Assembly (NCBI RefSeq): GCF_030733745.1
Contig: NZ_JASHIK010000005.1
Coordinates: 203,442 to 267,441 of the forward strand
Source: Stappia sp. MMSF_3263
Lineage (GTDB): Bacteria > Pseudomonadota > Alphaproteobacteria > Rhizobiales > Stappiaceae
Length of the DNA: 64,000 nucleotides
Direction of reading: 5' to 3'
Shown here piece by piece: positions 24,871-33,746 of this stretch. Position 1 is the first letter of the stretch, and each line of letters begins with the position of its first letter. The notes under the pieces were generated by a model. It had not been told where the DNA came from and searched no databases. It saw only the letters and a list, made by a program, of their open reading frames with translations. Made by a program: the position numbers and the translations under genes.

Positions 24871-24886
24871 AATTGGCCGGCCAATT
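24871..24886. promoter_or_regulatory. third UxuR-like operator, 16-base perfect palindrome
   Basis: AATTGGCCGGCCAATT is a perfect palindrome with the same ATTGG...CCAAT arms as the site at 24795, centred 74 bases away (about seven helical turns). It lies in the leader of the rightward gene. Spacing would permit repression by looping between two bound dimers (inference). Confidence 0.65.
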
Positions 24887-24970
24887 TGCGCAAAGGCCGG
24901 CAGTGCCGATGCGTTGCGACGTCCGGGCCGGGTGTGCGGTCCGGATGGAGAAAACCCGGGAGGAATTCAC

Positions 24971-25951
24971 ATGCGCATGTCCTATCGCGCCGCCGCCATC
25001 GCCGGCGCGGCCCTTTTCGCCTTCGCTTCCGTCGCCGAGGCGCGGACCCTGAAGCTCAATCACAACAATCCGGAAGACCATCCGCTTCACAAGTCGATGG
25101 AGTTCATGGCCGAGCGGGTCAATGAACTGACCAATGGCGACGTCAAGATCCGGGTCTATGCCAATGCCCAGCTCGGCAACCAGCGCGAGTCCATGGAGCT
25201 GATGCAGAACGGCACGCTCGACATGGCCCGCTCGAATGCCAGCGAGCTGGAAGCCTTCGAGGAATCCTATTCGGCCCTCAACCTGCCCTTCATCTTCGCC
25301 GACGAGGAGCACTACTACAAGGTTCTGTCCGGCGAGATCGGCGACGATATCCTGACCTCCTCGCGCGACAAGGGCTTTATCGGCGTCGCCTACTATGTCG
25401 AGGGCGCGCGCTCCTTCTACGCCAACAAGGAAATCCGCACTCCGGCCGACCTTGAAGGCATGAAGATCCGCGTCCAGCCGAGCCCCTCGGCCATCCGCAT
25501 GGTCGAACTGCTGGGCGGCAGCCCGACCCCGATCGCCTGGGGCGAGCTCTACAGCGCGCTGCAGCAGGGTGTCGTCGATGGTGCCGAGAACAACCCGCTG
25601 GCGCTGACCTCGGCCCGCCACGGCGAGGTCTCCAAGGTCTATTCCAACAACGAGCACACCATGATCCCCTCGGTGGTGATGATCTCGACCCAGACCTGGG
25701 ACGCGCTGTCGGAAGACCAGCAGAAGGCGCTGAAGCAGGCCGCCCGCGAGTCCATGGACTTCCACCGCAAGAACTGGAACGAGCAGGTCGCCGAAGGCAT
25801 CGAGCTCGCCAAGAAGGAACTCGGCGTGAAATTCGTCGAGGTCGAGAAGGGTCCGTTCGTGGAAAAGGTGCTGCCGATGCATGAGGAGGCCGCCGCCAAG
25901 TCCGAGCGCGTGGCCGACCTGATCAAGCGCATCAAGGCCGCTGCCGAATAA
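24971..25951 (+). CDS. TRAP transporter substrate-binding protein (DctP-type)
   Basis: A 326-residue periplasmic protein: signal peptide residues 1-24 (SYRAAAIAGAALFAFASVAEA), then a DctP domain with LKLNHNNPEDHPLHKSMEF, the SYSALNLPFIF hinge, and the conserved Arg of GMKIRVQPSP that binds the substrate carboxylate, followed by ELYSALQQGVVDGAENNP. GGGAGG lies 7 bases ahead of the ATG. The carboxylate-binding Arg and the operon partners fit a uronate ligand. Confidence 0.95.
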   Translation: MRMSYRAAAIAGAALFAFASVAEARTLKLNHNNPEDHPLHKSMEFMAERVNELTNGDVKIRVYANAQLGNQRESMELMQNGTLDMARSNASELEAFEESYSALNLPFIFADEEHYYKVLSGEIGDDILTSSRDKGFIGVAYYVEGARSFYANKEIRTPADLEGMKIRVQPSPSAIRMVELLGGSPTPIAWGELYSALQQGVVDGAENNPLALTSARHGEVSKVYSNNEHTMIPSVVMISTQTWDALSEDQQKALKQAARESMDFHRKNWNEQVAEGIELAKKELGVKFVEVEKGPFVEKVLPMHEEAAAKSERVADLIKRIKAAAE

Positions 25952-25969
25952 GTCCTCCCAAGGACTGTC

Positions 25970-25997
25970 CCGCGCCGCGCCTTCGCGTGCGGCGCGG
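25970..25997 (+). terminator. intercistronic GC-rich hairpin after the binding-protein gene
   Basis: Nine-base-pair stem CCGCGCCGC / GCGGCGCGG with a 10-base loop, followed by ACTTTCTCCC rather than a clean T-run. In this position such hairpins commonly protect the upstream binding-protein message and attenuate readthrough, giving more transporter than enzyme; full termination seems unlikely because uidA follows 44 bases later. Confidence 0.5.
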
Positions 25998-26041
25998 ACT
26001 TTCTCCCTGTTTCGCCCAATTGATTTTTCCGGAGTCCCGTC

Positions 26042-27871
26042 GTGCTCGAACGTTCCGCCCTTGCCGAGAATGCGCTTCAGGCGCTGCATGACGAGGACTA
26101 CGACCGTCCCTTCAACACGCAGTCGCTCAACCACGAGACGATGATCTTCACCGGCGGGCGCCGTGGCATCAGTCTGGATGGCGACTGGAACTTCTGCGTC
26201 GACCTGCTCGACACGGGCCTCAGGCAGAAATGGTTCTCCATGCTGCCGATGCCGGCCGAGGAGCGGGCCGAACCCTGGGATTACGACCCTTACGAGGGCG
26301 AGACCGTCCCGGTTCCCTCCTGCTGGCAGATGCTGAAGGAGAAGTGGTACTTCTTCGAGGGCAGCGCCTGGTACACACGGCCGCTCGACATGGACGGGGA
26401 ACTGGCCGGCGATCTGGCCGGCAAGCGCCGCTTCCTGCGCGTCGGTGCGGCGCAATACGACTGCAAGGTTTTCCTCAACGGGGAATTCCTCGGCAACCAC
26501 TATGGCGGCTCGACGCCGTTCTTCTGCGAACTGACCGACCATCTGCGCCCGGGGCGCAACTGGCTGATGCTGATGGTCAACAATGCCCGCACGCTCGACC
26601 GCGTGCCGATGCGCAACACCGACTGGTTCAACTATGGCGGCGTCTACCGTGAGGTCGAGCTCTACGAGACGCCCGAAACGGTGATCCGCGACCTCTTCGT
26701 CCATCTGGTTCCCGATGGGAGCTATGCCCGCATCCGCGCCGAGGTGACCGTCGATGGCGATGCCTCCGAGGCCGTGCTGGAAATCCCGGAACTCGGCATC
26801 CGCCAGGCCGTTGCACTCGATGCGGACGGGCGCGGGGCGGTGACATTCGCGGCGCTCCCGGACCTGTGGTCGCCCGACAATCCGAAGCTTTACGACGTGG
26901 CCCTTACGGCGGGCGAAGACCGGGTCGAGGACCGGGTCGGTTTCCGCCAGGTGGAGCGGGCCGGGGACGAGATCCGGCTGAACGGCAAGGAATTGTTCCT
27001 GCGCGGCATCTCGGTGCACGAGGACGACCGCGACACCGGCAAGGTGACGAGCGAGGCGGACCTGCGCCGGCGCTTCGAGCATGCCAGGGCGCTCAACTGC
27101 AACTACCTGCGGCTAGCCCATTATCCGCATCACGAGATGGCGGCGCGGCTTGCCGACGAACTCGGCTTCCTGCTGTGGGAAGAGATCCCGGTCTACTGGG
27201 CCGTTGCCTTCGACAATCCGGCGACCTACCGGGATGCCCGCAACCAGCTGATCGAGCTGGTCAAGCGCGACCGCAACCGGGCCAGCGTCGTCATCTGGTC
27301 GGTCGGCAACGAGAACCCGGACACCGACGCGCGCCTCGCCTTCATGAAGGGCCTTGCCGATACGGCGAAAGAATTCGACCCGACCCGGCTGACCTCGGCC
27401 GCCTGCCTCGTCAACCACGCGCGCAACCGCATCGAGGACCGGCTGGCCGAGCATATCGATGTGATCGGCATCAACGAGTATTACGGCTGGTACGAGGAAA
27501 ATTTCGAGGATCTCGTCGCCATCGGCCGCAATTCAGATCCCGGCAAGCCTGTGGTGATTTCCGAGACCGGCGCGGACGGCGCGATCGGCGAGGGCGCGCC
27601 GGCGCGCGGCCTGTTCAGCGAAACCTACATGACCGAGGTCTACCGGCGGCAGATCGCCACCCTGCGCGGCCTGTCCTATGTGAAGGGCATGTCGCCGTGG
27701 ATCCTCTATGACTTCCGGGTTGAACGCCGGCAAAATATCTTTCAGCGTGGGTACAACAAGAAAGGCCTGATCGCGGCCGACAAAACCACCGTGAAAGAAG
27801 CCTTCGACGTGCTCGCATCCTATTATGCGGAGCGCCGCGAGGCGGAGGCCGCCGGGGAGGGGGACGCATGA
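26042..27871 (+). CDS. uidA: beta-glucuronidase (GH2)
   Basis: A 609-residue GH2 enzyme close to the ~603-residue E. coli GUS. Catalytic acid/base Glu424 (WSVGNENPD) and nucleophile Glu508 (VISETGADG) are in place, and the N-x-K signature that recognises the glucuronate carboxylate is present as NKK at 572-574, which separates glucuronidases from beta-galactosidases. No signal peptide: it hydrolyses imported glucuronides in the cytoplasm and delivers glucuronate to UxaC. GTG start at 26042 with CGGAG 7 bases upstream. Its stop overlaps the regulator start (ATGA). Confidence 0.93.
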   Translation: MLERSALAENALQALHDEDYDRPFNTQSLNHETMIFTGGRRGISLDGDWNFCVDLLDTGLRQKWFSMLPMPAEERAEPWDYDPYEGETVPVPSCWQMLKEKWYFFEGSAWYTRPLDMDGELAGDLAGKRRFLRVGAAQYDCKVFLNGEFLGNHYGGSTPFFCELTDHLRPGRNWLMLMVNNARTLDRVPMRNTDWFNYGGVYREVELYETPETVIRDLFVHLVPDGSYARIRAEVTVDGDASEAVLEIPELGIRQAVALDADGRGAVTFAALPDLWSPDNPKLYDVALTAGEDRVEDRVGFRQVERAGDEIRLNGKELFLRGISVHEDDRDTGKVTSEADLRRRFEHARALNCNYLRLAHYPHHEMAARLADELGFLLWEEIPVYWAVAFDNPATYRDARNQLIELVKRDRNRASVVIWSVGNENPDTDARLAFMKGLADTAKEFDPTRLTSAACLVNHARNRIEDRLAEHIDVIGINEYYGWYEENFEDLVAIGRNSDPGKPVVISETGADGAIGEGAPARGLFSETYMTEVYRRQIATLRGLSYVKGMSPWILYDFRVERRQNIFQRGYNKKGLIAADKTTVKEAFDVLASYYAERREAEAAGEGDA

Positions 27872-28617
27872 TCGAAGGCGGCGGCAAGCGGCGCTACGAG
27901 GAAGTGGCCGAGGCGCTCAAGCAGGAATTGCGTGCCGGCAATTACCGCATCGGCGACCGACTCAAGACCGAGCGCCAGATCTCCGAGGAAATGGCCGTCA
28001 GCCGCTCGCTCGTGCGAGAGGCGGTGATCATGCTGGAGATCGAGGGGTTCGTCGACGTCCGCAAGGGATCGGGCATCTATGTCGAGCGCCTTCCCTCGGG
28101 CGAGAGCGAGGAGCCGCGCGGCGATATCGGGCCGTTCGAGTTGCTGCAGGCGCGACAGGTGCTGGAAAGCAGCATCGCCGCCTTCGCCGCGACCATGGTG
28201 ACCAAGTCGGACATCCTGCGCATGCGCGAGGCGCTCGAGCTGGAGCGCAAGGCAATCGAGGCCGGCTCCGGGGACTATTCCGGTGACGAGCTTTTCCATC
28301 ACCTGATCGCCGAGGCGACGCAGAACAGCGTGCTTGTCGACATGATCGACGAACTCTGGCGCAAGCGCGAGCAGAGCCCGATGTGGGCGCGCCTGCACAC
28401 GCGCATCTTCGACCGGGGGTATCGGGGAAAATGGCTCGAGGATCACCAGGCGATCCTGACGGCACTGCAGTGCCGGGACCCGGGCGCGGCCCGGCAGGCC
28501 ATGTGGCGGCATCTGGAAAACGTCCGGCTTACGCTTCTTGAGCTGTCCGATGTCGATGACCCGCAGTTCGACGGCTACCTCTTCGACAGCGGTCCGGCCA
28601 CGGCGGCGGGAACCTGA
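27868..28617 (+). CDS. GntR/FadR-subfamily repressor, ExuR/UxuR-like
   Basis: A 249-residue FCD-domain GntR protein. The winged helix (RYEEVAEALKQELRAGNY, then SRSLVREAVIMLEIEGFVDVRKGSGIYV) is strikingly like E. coli ExuR/UxuR, and the helical FCD domain (residues 90-235) carries the metal/ligand His and Asp pattern (ELFHHLIAEA, FDRGYRGKWLEDHQAIL). It is encoded inside the operon it would control, and three matching ATTGG...CCAAT sites lie in the 24657-24970 promoter region. Inducer is expected to be a hexuronate such as fructuronate or glucuronate (family knowledge). Confidence 0.92.
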   Translation: MIEGGGKRRYEEVAEALKQELRAGNYRIGDRLKTERQISEEMAVSRSLVREAVIMLEIEGFVDVRKGSGIYVERLPSGESEEPRGDIGPFELLQARQVLESSIAAFAATMVTKSDILRMREALELERKAIEAGSGDYSGDELFHHLIAEATQNSVLVDMIDELWRKREQSPMWARLHTRIFDRGYRGKWLEDHQAILTALQCRDPGAARQAMWRHLENVRLTLLELSDVDDPQFDGYLFDSGPATAAGT

Positions 28618-28671
28618 AACGGCCTCACCCAAAGCAATCGTATCCACCCCATCCCCAAGGGATTTTTCGAA

Positions 28672-29838
28672 ATGCAACAGTCCTGGCGCTGGTTCGGCCC
28701 GACCGACCCGGTCACCCTTTCCGACATCCGCCAGGCGGGTGCGCGGGGTGTCGTGACGGCGCTTCATGATGTGCCCAACGGCACGGCGTGGCCGGTCGAG
28801 ACGATTGCCGCGCGCAAGGCCGCCATCGAGGCCGCCGGGCTTGAATGGTCCGTGGTCGAGAGCATTCCCGTGCACGAGGACATCAAGACCGGCGCGCCGG
28901 GCTGGGAGCGGCACGCCGAGGCCTGGTGCGTGTCGCTCGCGAACCTTGCAGCCAATGGCATCCGCACCGTCTGTTACAATTTCATGCCGGTGCTCGACTG
29001 GACGCGAACCGAACTGGCGCACGAACTGCCCGACGGCGCCCGCTGCCTGCGTTTCGACCAGATCCGTTTCGCCGCGTTCGACCTCTTCGTGCTTGCTCGC
29101 GAGGGCGCGTCGACCGACTATACCGACGCGGAGATCGAGGCGGCGCGCGCCCTGCATGCCGGCATGTCGGCCGCGGACATCCGCGTTCTCACGGACACGA
29201 TCATCGCCGGACTGCCGGGAGCGGAGGAGAGCTATTCGCTCGACACGTTCCGCGCCCGACTCGCGGCCTATGAGGGGATGGACGCGGACGATCTGCGCGA
29301 GCGGCTCGCGGCGTTCCTGGAGATCGTGCTGCCGGTGGCGGAAAAGGCCGGCATCGTCCTTGCCATTCATCCCGACGATCCGCCGCGGCCGCTGTTCGGC
29401 TTGCCGCGCATCGTCTCAACCCAGGACGACATGGCGGCGATCGCGGCAATGTCCCCCAGCCCGGCGCACGGATTCACCTTCTGCACCGGTTCCTACGGCG
29501 TGCGGGCCGACAACGACCTCGTCGCCATGCTGGAGCGGTTCGGTGCGCGGGTGCATTTCCTGCATCTGCGCACGACGAAGCGCGAGGGTGACGGCAAGAG
29601 CTTCCACGAGGCGGCGCATCTGGACGGCGATGTCGACATGGTCGCGGTGGTGCGCAAAGTGGTGGAGATCGAGCGCCGTCGGGGCGTATCGCTGCCGATG
29701 CGGCCCGATCACGGCCACCAGATCCTCGACGACCTGAGGCGCGTGTCGACGCCGGGCTATCCGGCCATCGGCCGCCTGCGCGGACTTGCCGAACTGCGCG
29801 GCATCGAGATGGCCGTCGCCGCGCTCGTGCCCGGCTGA
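28672..29838 (+). CDS. uxuA: mannonate dehydratase
   Basis: A 388-residue UxuA with the classic N-terminus ([32 protein letters not shown]) and the metal-site motifs [25 protein letters not shown] and [12 protein letters not shown]. It dehydrates D-mannonate to 2-keto-3-deoxy-D-gluconate, completing the pathway begun by UidA, UxaC and the reductase; KDG kinase and aldolase are not in this window. AAGGGATTTTT precedes the ATG. Confidence 0.97.
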   Translation: MQQSWRWFGPTDPVTLSDIRQAGARGVVTALHDVPNGTAWPVETIAARKAAIEAAGLEWSVVESIPVHEDIKTGAPGWERHAEAWCVSLANLAANGIRTVCYNFMPVLDWTRTELAHELPDGARCLRFDQIRFAAFDLFVLAREGASTDYTDAEIEAARALHAGMSAADIRVLTDTIIAGLPGAEESYSLDTFRARLAAYEGMDADDLRERLAAFLEIVLPVAEKAGIVLAIHPDDPPRPLFGLPRIVSTQDDMAAIAAMSPSPAHGFTFCTGSYGVRADNDLVAMLERFGARVHFLHLRTTKREGDGKSFHEAAHLDGDVDMVAVVRKVVEIERRRGVSLPMRPDHGHQILDDLRRVSTPGYPAIGRLRGLAELRGIEMAVAALVPG

Positions 29839-29997
29839 GCATCCAACGCGCGAACAACAACGTCACCGACGAGCAGGCAAGGGCAGCCGGGCATGGCATG
29901 CAGGGCTTGCCCGGAACCTGCGCGCAAAGGCGGGCTTGCCCGCATGGCCACTGGTCTGCAATACCTGTCAGTCAAACCAGTCAGGTACGGAACGGAC

Positions 29998-30519
29998 ATG
30001 CATCTGGCCTATACGACGTCGCCCGGACGCGGCGACATGGATCTTGTGCTCGCGGGCGTGGCGGATGCCCTTGCCCGGCAGGGCATCCGTACCTGCGGCG
30101 TTGTCCAGATCAACTCGGACTGCGACAGCGGCCGGCACTGCGACATGGACGTCAAGGTCCTGCCGGCCGGGCCGATGTTCCGTATCTCCCAGTCGCTGGG
30201 CAAGGACGCGCGAGGCTGTCGCCTTGATCCGCACGGGCTGGAGATGGCTGTCGGGGCGACGGCCCGGCAGCTTGCCAGCGGGGCCGAGGTGCTGATCGTC
30301 AACAAGTTCGGCAAGCAGGAAGCCGAGGGGCGCGGGTTCCGCGACCTGATCGCCGAGGCACTGGCCGCCGACATGGCCGTGATCGTGGGCGTCAACGGTC
30401 TCAACCGCGAAGCGTTCCTGGAGTTCTGCGGGGGAGAGGCGACCGAGCTTTTGCCGCAGGTCGAGGCGATCACGGGGTGGATTGCAGATGCGGTATCCCC
30501 TGCGGAGGCTGTCGGCTGA
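29998..30519 (+). CDS. DUF2478 (putative nucleoside-triphosphatase-like) protein
   Basis: A 173-residue protein matching the DUF2478 pattern: HLAYTTSPGRGDMDLVLAGV, CGVVQINSDC with CDMDVKVLPAG, the ISQSLGKDARGCRLD stretch and LIVNKFGKQEAEGRGF. Two or more cysteines near the middle could bind metal. In other genomes the family often accompanies molybdate or cofactor genes, but none is seen here. The start at 29998 begins directly with the family's first strand; the upstream extension to 29893 is Cys/Arg-rich and not conserved. Confidence 0.82.
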   Translation: MHLAYTTSPGRGDMDLVLAGVADALARQGIRTCGVVQINSDCDSGRHCDMDVKVLPAGPMFRISQSLGKDARGCRLDPHGLEMAVGATARQLASGAEVLIVNKFGKQEAEGRGFRDLIAEALAADMAVIVGVNGLNREAFLEFCGGEATELLPQVEAITGWIADAVSPAEAVG

Positions 30520-30539
30520 GCCGCAGCCGCGATCCGCTC

Positions 30540-31079
30540 TCACCCCATTGCAAAGCCCGCGACCACCCGCGCGGGGTGAAACCGCACCAGTTCCAGCCGG
30601 GAGGCTCGCAGCCTGAGCGGCCAGGCGCTACCGGCCAGCACGGCCGGGATCGCCGCGGCGGGATCCTCGGTCGCTTCGCACAGCGTCACATGAGGCACGA
30701 AGGCGCCAGGCAGGTAGTGTCCGGCGCGGGCCAGCCCCGGATGCCGGGCCGCGAGCGTCGCGTCGAGATCCTGGTGGAGATCGAGGAGTTCGCGCCGGGG
30801 CACCGGAGCGAGATGGACCACGGCCGGCGGTCCGGGAAAGATGCCCGGCCCGCTCAGCGTCAGCGCGAGCGGGGCGCAGTGGCCGGCGACCCCGGCCAGG
30901 GTGTCCGCGATGGCGTCTTCCTCGTCTGGGGCGTCCGGAAGAATGGCGAGGGTCAGGTGGGGTGCATAGGCGAAGTTGCGCCGCGTCGCCTCCATGCCCC
31001 CGGCCAGCAGCGTCTCCCAGATCGTGGTGACGGAGGCCGCGTCCGGATCGTCGATGCGCAGGGTAATGGCGAGGGGCAT
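30540..31079 (-). CDS. 2'-5' RNA ligase-like (2H phosphoesterase) protein
   Basis: A 179-residue 2H-fold protein with both catalytic H-x-T motifs in the expected places: PHLTLAIL in the N-terminal half and PHVTLCEA in the C-terminal half. Such enzymes hydrolyse 2',3'-cyclic phosphates or related bonds. It follows the dehydratase gene by 40 bases on the same strand, so it probably shares the acyl-chain transcript, although a functional link is not obvious. ATG 31079 has GGGAG 6 bases upstream. Confidence 0.85.
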   Translation of the reverse strand: MPLAITLRIDDPDAASVTTIWETLLAGGMEATRRNFAYAPHLTLAILPDAPDEEDAIADTLAGVAGHCAPLALTLSGPGIFPGPPAVVHLAPVPRRELLDLHQDLDATLAARHPGLARAGHYLPGAFVPHVTLCEATEDPAAAIPAVLAGSAWPLRLRASRLELVRFHPARVVAGFAMG

Positions 31080-31119
31080 GTCGTTCTCCCGCAAGCGCCC
31101 GGCCTGCCGTGGACGGATG

Positions 31120-31533
31120 TCAGATATTCCCGGCCCGCACCGTCGCATCGCCGATGCTGACAGACTGGCCGGCATCATCCTGCACGGTCAGTCGGACAAT
31201 CATTTCCGGAACCTCGCCGGGAAGCAGCTTGGCAACCCGGCCGGAAATCGTCATCCGCGCGCCGACCGCGAGCGGCCTCAAAAAGCGTATCTGCAGGCTG
31301 CGGATGTCTGTGCCGGGCAGCCAGCCTCTCAATGCCCGCTCGAAGTGACCCATCATCAGCATGCCATGCACGATGGTGCCCGGCAGGCCGGCGGCGCGGG
31401 CGGCATCCTCGTCAAGATGAATGGGATTGCGATCGCCGGAAGCATCCGCATAGGCCGCGACGCGGGCGGCGTCGAGCAGCGCCGGCGCGGTATCGGCAAA
31501 CTTGTGCCCGACGGGAAAGGCGGCTTCGCTCAT
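31120..31533 (-). CDS. MaoC-type hot-dog dehydratase
   Basis: A 137-residue (R)-specific enoyl hydratase-type protein: the hydratase signature ASGDRNPIHLDEDAARAAGLPGTIVHGML includes the catalytic Asp34 and His39 and the HG pair at 56-57. It would hydrate or dehydrate a 3-hydroxyacyl thioester. Its ATG overlaps the stop of the upstream MaoC_N-type gene by 4 bases; the two probably form a heterodimer, as split MaoC/FAS1-like dehydratases do. Confidence 0.9.
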   Translation of the reverse strand: MSEAAFPVGHKFADTAPALLDAARVAAYADASGDRNPIHLDEDAARAAGLPGTIVHGMLMMGHFERALRGWLPGTDIRSLQIRFLRPLAVGARMTISGRVAKLLPGEVPEMIVRLTVQDDAGQSVSIGDATVRAGNI

Positions 31534-31943
31534 GATCCGGCTCCGTCTGCCCGGCGGTTCTCGAACAGGACGATGTCCGCAAGAAACTCCTGGCAGTGGC
31601 GGCCGGCCGCGTCCCGCACGCGTCCGCGCACCACGATCCGGTCGCCCCGGTCGGGGTTGCGCCGCCAGTCCACGGCCACCTGGTAAGGCCGCCCGACCTC
31701 AAGCGCCTGCTCGTAGCGGAATTGCTGGGCCTGGTGAACGAGGACGGCCGAACGATCGGCGGCGACGCTTTCAAGCGCGCCCAGGATTTCCGGCCTGGAG
31801 AGCACGGTGAAGGCAAAGGTCGCGGGGACGCGATCATCAGCCTCCACGCCCGTCCCGCCGACCGCGGCCGCGAAGGCGGCGACCCGATCGGGGGCCGTGG
31901 CAAGTTCCACCTCCGCGATGAGGGTCCAGTCCGGCTCACTCAT
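31530..31943 (-). CDS. MaoC N-terminal-like (FAS1-type) dehydratase partner
   Basis: A 137-residue hot-dog protein resembling the non-catalytic N-terminal half of MaoC dehydratases (VPATFAFTVLSRPEILGAL, VHQAQQFRYEQALEVG). It lacks the D-x-N-x-I-H catalytic signature found in its neighbour, so it likely supplies the substrate tunnel of a heterodimer. ATG at 31943 with TGGAG 6 bases upstream is preferred to a TTG at 31955. Confidence 0.84.
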   Translation of the reverse strand: MSEPDWTLIAEVELATAPDRVAAFAAAVGGTGVEADDRVPATFAFTVLSRPEILGALESVAADRSAVLVHQAQQFRYEQALEVGRPYQVAVDWRRNPDRGDRIVVRGRVRDAAGRHCQEFLADIVLFENRRADGAGS

Positions 31944-31976
31944 ACCGCGCTCCAATCATGCGTGCCGATACGTCCG

Positions 31977-33197
31977 TTATCGGACGGCGCGTATCGCGAG
32001 TGTCGCGTTGATGCCGCCGAAGGCGAAGGAGTTGCTCAAAGCGGCGTCGATCTGATGGGGGCGGGCCGTATTGGGCACCGGATCGGGCAGGCATTTGGGA
32101 TCCTGCTCCAGCCAGTTGATCGTCGGAGGAGCGATCTTCTCGCGCAGCGCGTTCACCGTGATGATGAGTTCGATCGCGCCGGCTGCGCCGAGGGCATGGC
32201 CATGGATCGGCTTGGTCGACGAAACGGGCAGGGTCTCGGCATAACCGCCGAAAACCCTGCGAACGGCTTCCGTTTCGGAAATGTCGTTGAGGATCGTGCC
32301 GGTGCCGTGCGCGTTGACATAGCCGATGTCTTCGGGCTGCAGGCCGGCATCGGCAAGGGCGTTGGCCATGGACGACGCGGGGCCCTCGACCGTCGGTCGC
32401 AGCAGGTCGCCGGCATCGCTCGTCGTGCCGTAGCCGGCGATCTCGGCCAGCGGCGTCGCGCCGCGTGCCAGCGCATGCTCGAGTTCCTCGATCATCAGCA
32501 CGGCGGCGCCTTCGCCGAGCACCATGCCGTTTCTCTTGCCGGAGAACGGCCGGCAGGCCTCGGGGGCCATGACGCGCAGGATCTCCCAGGCGCGGAACGT
32601 CGCCGGTGTCAGCAGGGCCTCGCTGCCGCCGACAAGCGCCGCATCGATCATGCCGGAACGGATCATCTGGAAGCCGTAGCCGACCGCCTGGGTGCCGGAA
32701 GCACAGGCGCTCGACACTGCGAGCGAGGGGCCGCGAACACCGTAGCGCATGCTGATCTGCGACGCGGCGGCGTTCGGCATGACCTTGGCGATGGTCATCA
32801 GGTCGGGTCGGGTCTCGGTGACGTAGAAGCCGTAGTGACCGTCATCCGTGGTCCACGAGCCGCCGATGCCCGATCCGATGATCGCGCCGACGCGGGAGCC
32901 GAGCGGTTCGGAGGTATCGATACCCGCGTTGCGCAGCGCTTCTTCGGCGGCGACCAGCGCCAGTTGCGCGAAGCGGTCGGTCGTCTTGATCTCCTGCGGC
33001 GTCAGATGCGCCTGGGGGTCGAAGCCGGGGATATGCGCCGCCTTGGTGATGCGCTGGCGCGGATAGCGGTCGAGCTGAAAATGCGAAACGCCGGTGCGGC
33101 CGTCGCGTGCTGCTGTCCACAGCGCGTCGGCACCCATGCCGGCGGCGGTGATGGCGCCCATTCCAGTGACGACAATGCGCCTGTTTTTGCTCGTCAC
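31977..33197 (-). CDS. beta-ketoacyl-ACP synthase II-like (FabF-like)
   Basis: A 406-residue thiolase-fold ketosynthase with the full Cys-His-His triad: Cys165 (VSSACASG), His297 (NAHGTGT) and His334 (KPIHGHALGAAG). It extends acyl chains bound to the carrier protein encoded upstream, with which it overlaps by 4 bases (GTG start). Because it is linked to its own ACP and dehydratases rather than to fabG/fabD, it is likely a secondary enzyme for a special acyl chain, reminiscent of NodE with NodF in rhizobia (analogy only). Confidence 0.92.
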   Translation of the reverse strand: MTSKNRRIVVTGMGAITAAGMGADALWTAARDGRTGVSHFQLDRYPRQRITKAAHIPGFDPQAHLTPQEIKTTDRFAQLALVAAEEALRNAGIDTSEPLGSRVGAIIGSGIGGSWTTDDGHYGFYVTETRPDLMTIAKVMPNAAASQISMRYGVRGPSLAVSSACASGTQAVGYGFQMIRSGMIDAALVGGSEALLTPATFRAWEILRVMAPEACRPFSGKRNGMVLGEGAAVLMIEELEHALARGATPLAEIAGYGTTSDAGDLLRPTVEGPASSMANALADAGLQPEDIGYVNAHGTGTILNDISETEAVRRVFGGYAETLPVSSTKPIHGHALGAAGAIELIITVNALREKIAPPTINWLEQDPKCLPDPVPNTARPHQIDAALSNSFAFGGINATLAIRAVR

Positions 33198-33466
33198 GCG
33201 GCATCTTCCTTCATGCGGGCCGCGAGAACCTTGAGGAAGTCTCCAACCGTGCGGGCCTCCGCGAGGTCGCCGTCGACGGGGATATAGACGCCGAATTCCT
33301 CTTCGATCGCCATCAGGATGACCACCATGTCGGCGGACTGGATGCCGAGGTCGTCGAAGGTTGCGTCGGCTGTGAGCATTTCACGTTCGACCATTCCTTC
33401 CTTCGCTACCAGATCGAGAAGTCTCTCGAGCGTCGCGGGATCAATCCCTTCGGCCATCTGTTCCAT
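33194..33466 (-). CDS. acyl carrier protein
   Basis: A 90-residue acidic four-helix carrier protein; the phosphopantetheine site is Ser44 in DDLGIQSADMVVILMAIEEEFG. The usual D-S-L has become Q-S-A, marking it as a dedicated rather than the housekeeping AcpP. It is the first gene of the operon ACP-KS-MaoC_N-MaoC-2H phosphoesterase, divergent from a membrane protein gene. Confidence 0.9.
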   Translation of the reverse strand: MEQMAEGIDPATLERLLDLVAKEGMVEREMLTADATFDDLGIQSADMVVILMAIEEEFGVYIPVDGDLAEARTVGDFLKVLAARMKEDAA

Positions 33467-33621
33467 GATGAGTCTCTGTCCCTGTCATTTCCGCGTCTTT
33501 TGCGCTTGTCATAAGGGCTAAGCCGGTTCTGTTCCAGCTTGAAGTTATCGAAAAACGGCCGTGACCGGCAGTGGCGCCCGACGATGGACAGTCGAATAAC
33601 CCTGCTGCCCTTGCGGCGGCA

Positions 33622-33642
33622 TTGTGCGTCTACTATGCACAA
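33622..33642. promoter_or_regulatory. dyad in the ACP / membrane-protein divergent promoter
   Basis: TTGTGC-(9)-GCACAA lies in the middle of the 280-base gap between the ACP gene and the divergent membrane-protein gene. The symmetry suits a dimeric regulator, but no regulator gene is adjacent and promoter elements are not clear. Confidence 0.35.
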
Positions 33643-33746
33643 CAGTGTTCGCGAGGCTTGCGGGATGGGCCGGGACATCGCGAGCGGAGGTCTGGCTTGT
33701 GTGCCACTGTGCCAGGTAAAACTGCTGTGCAATGCGGGGCTTGAGC

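Noticed and set aside
29963..29990. ACCTG...CAGGT inverted repeat ahead of the DUF2478 gene
   Set aside because: Only five-base arms with a long spacer; likely by chance in GC-rich sequence.
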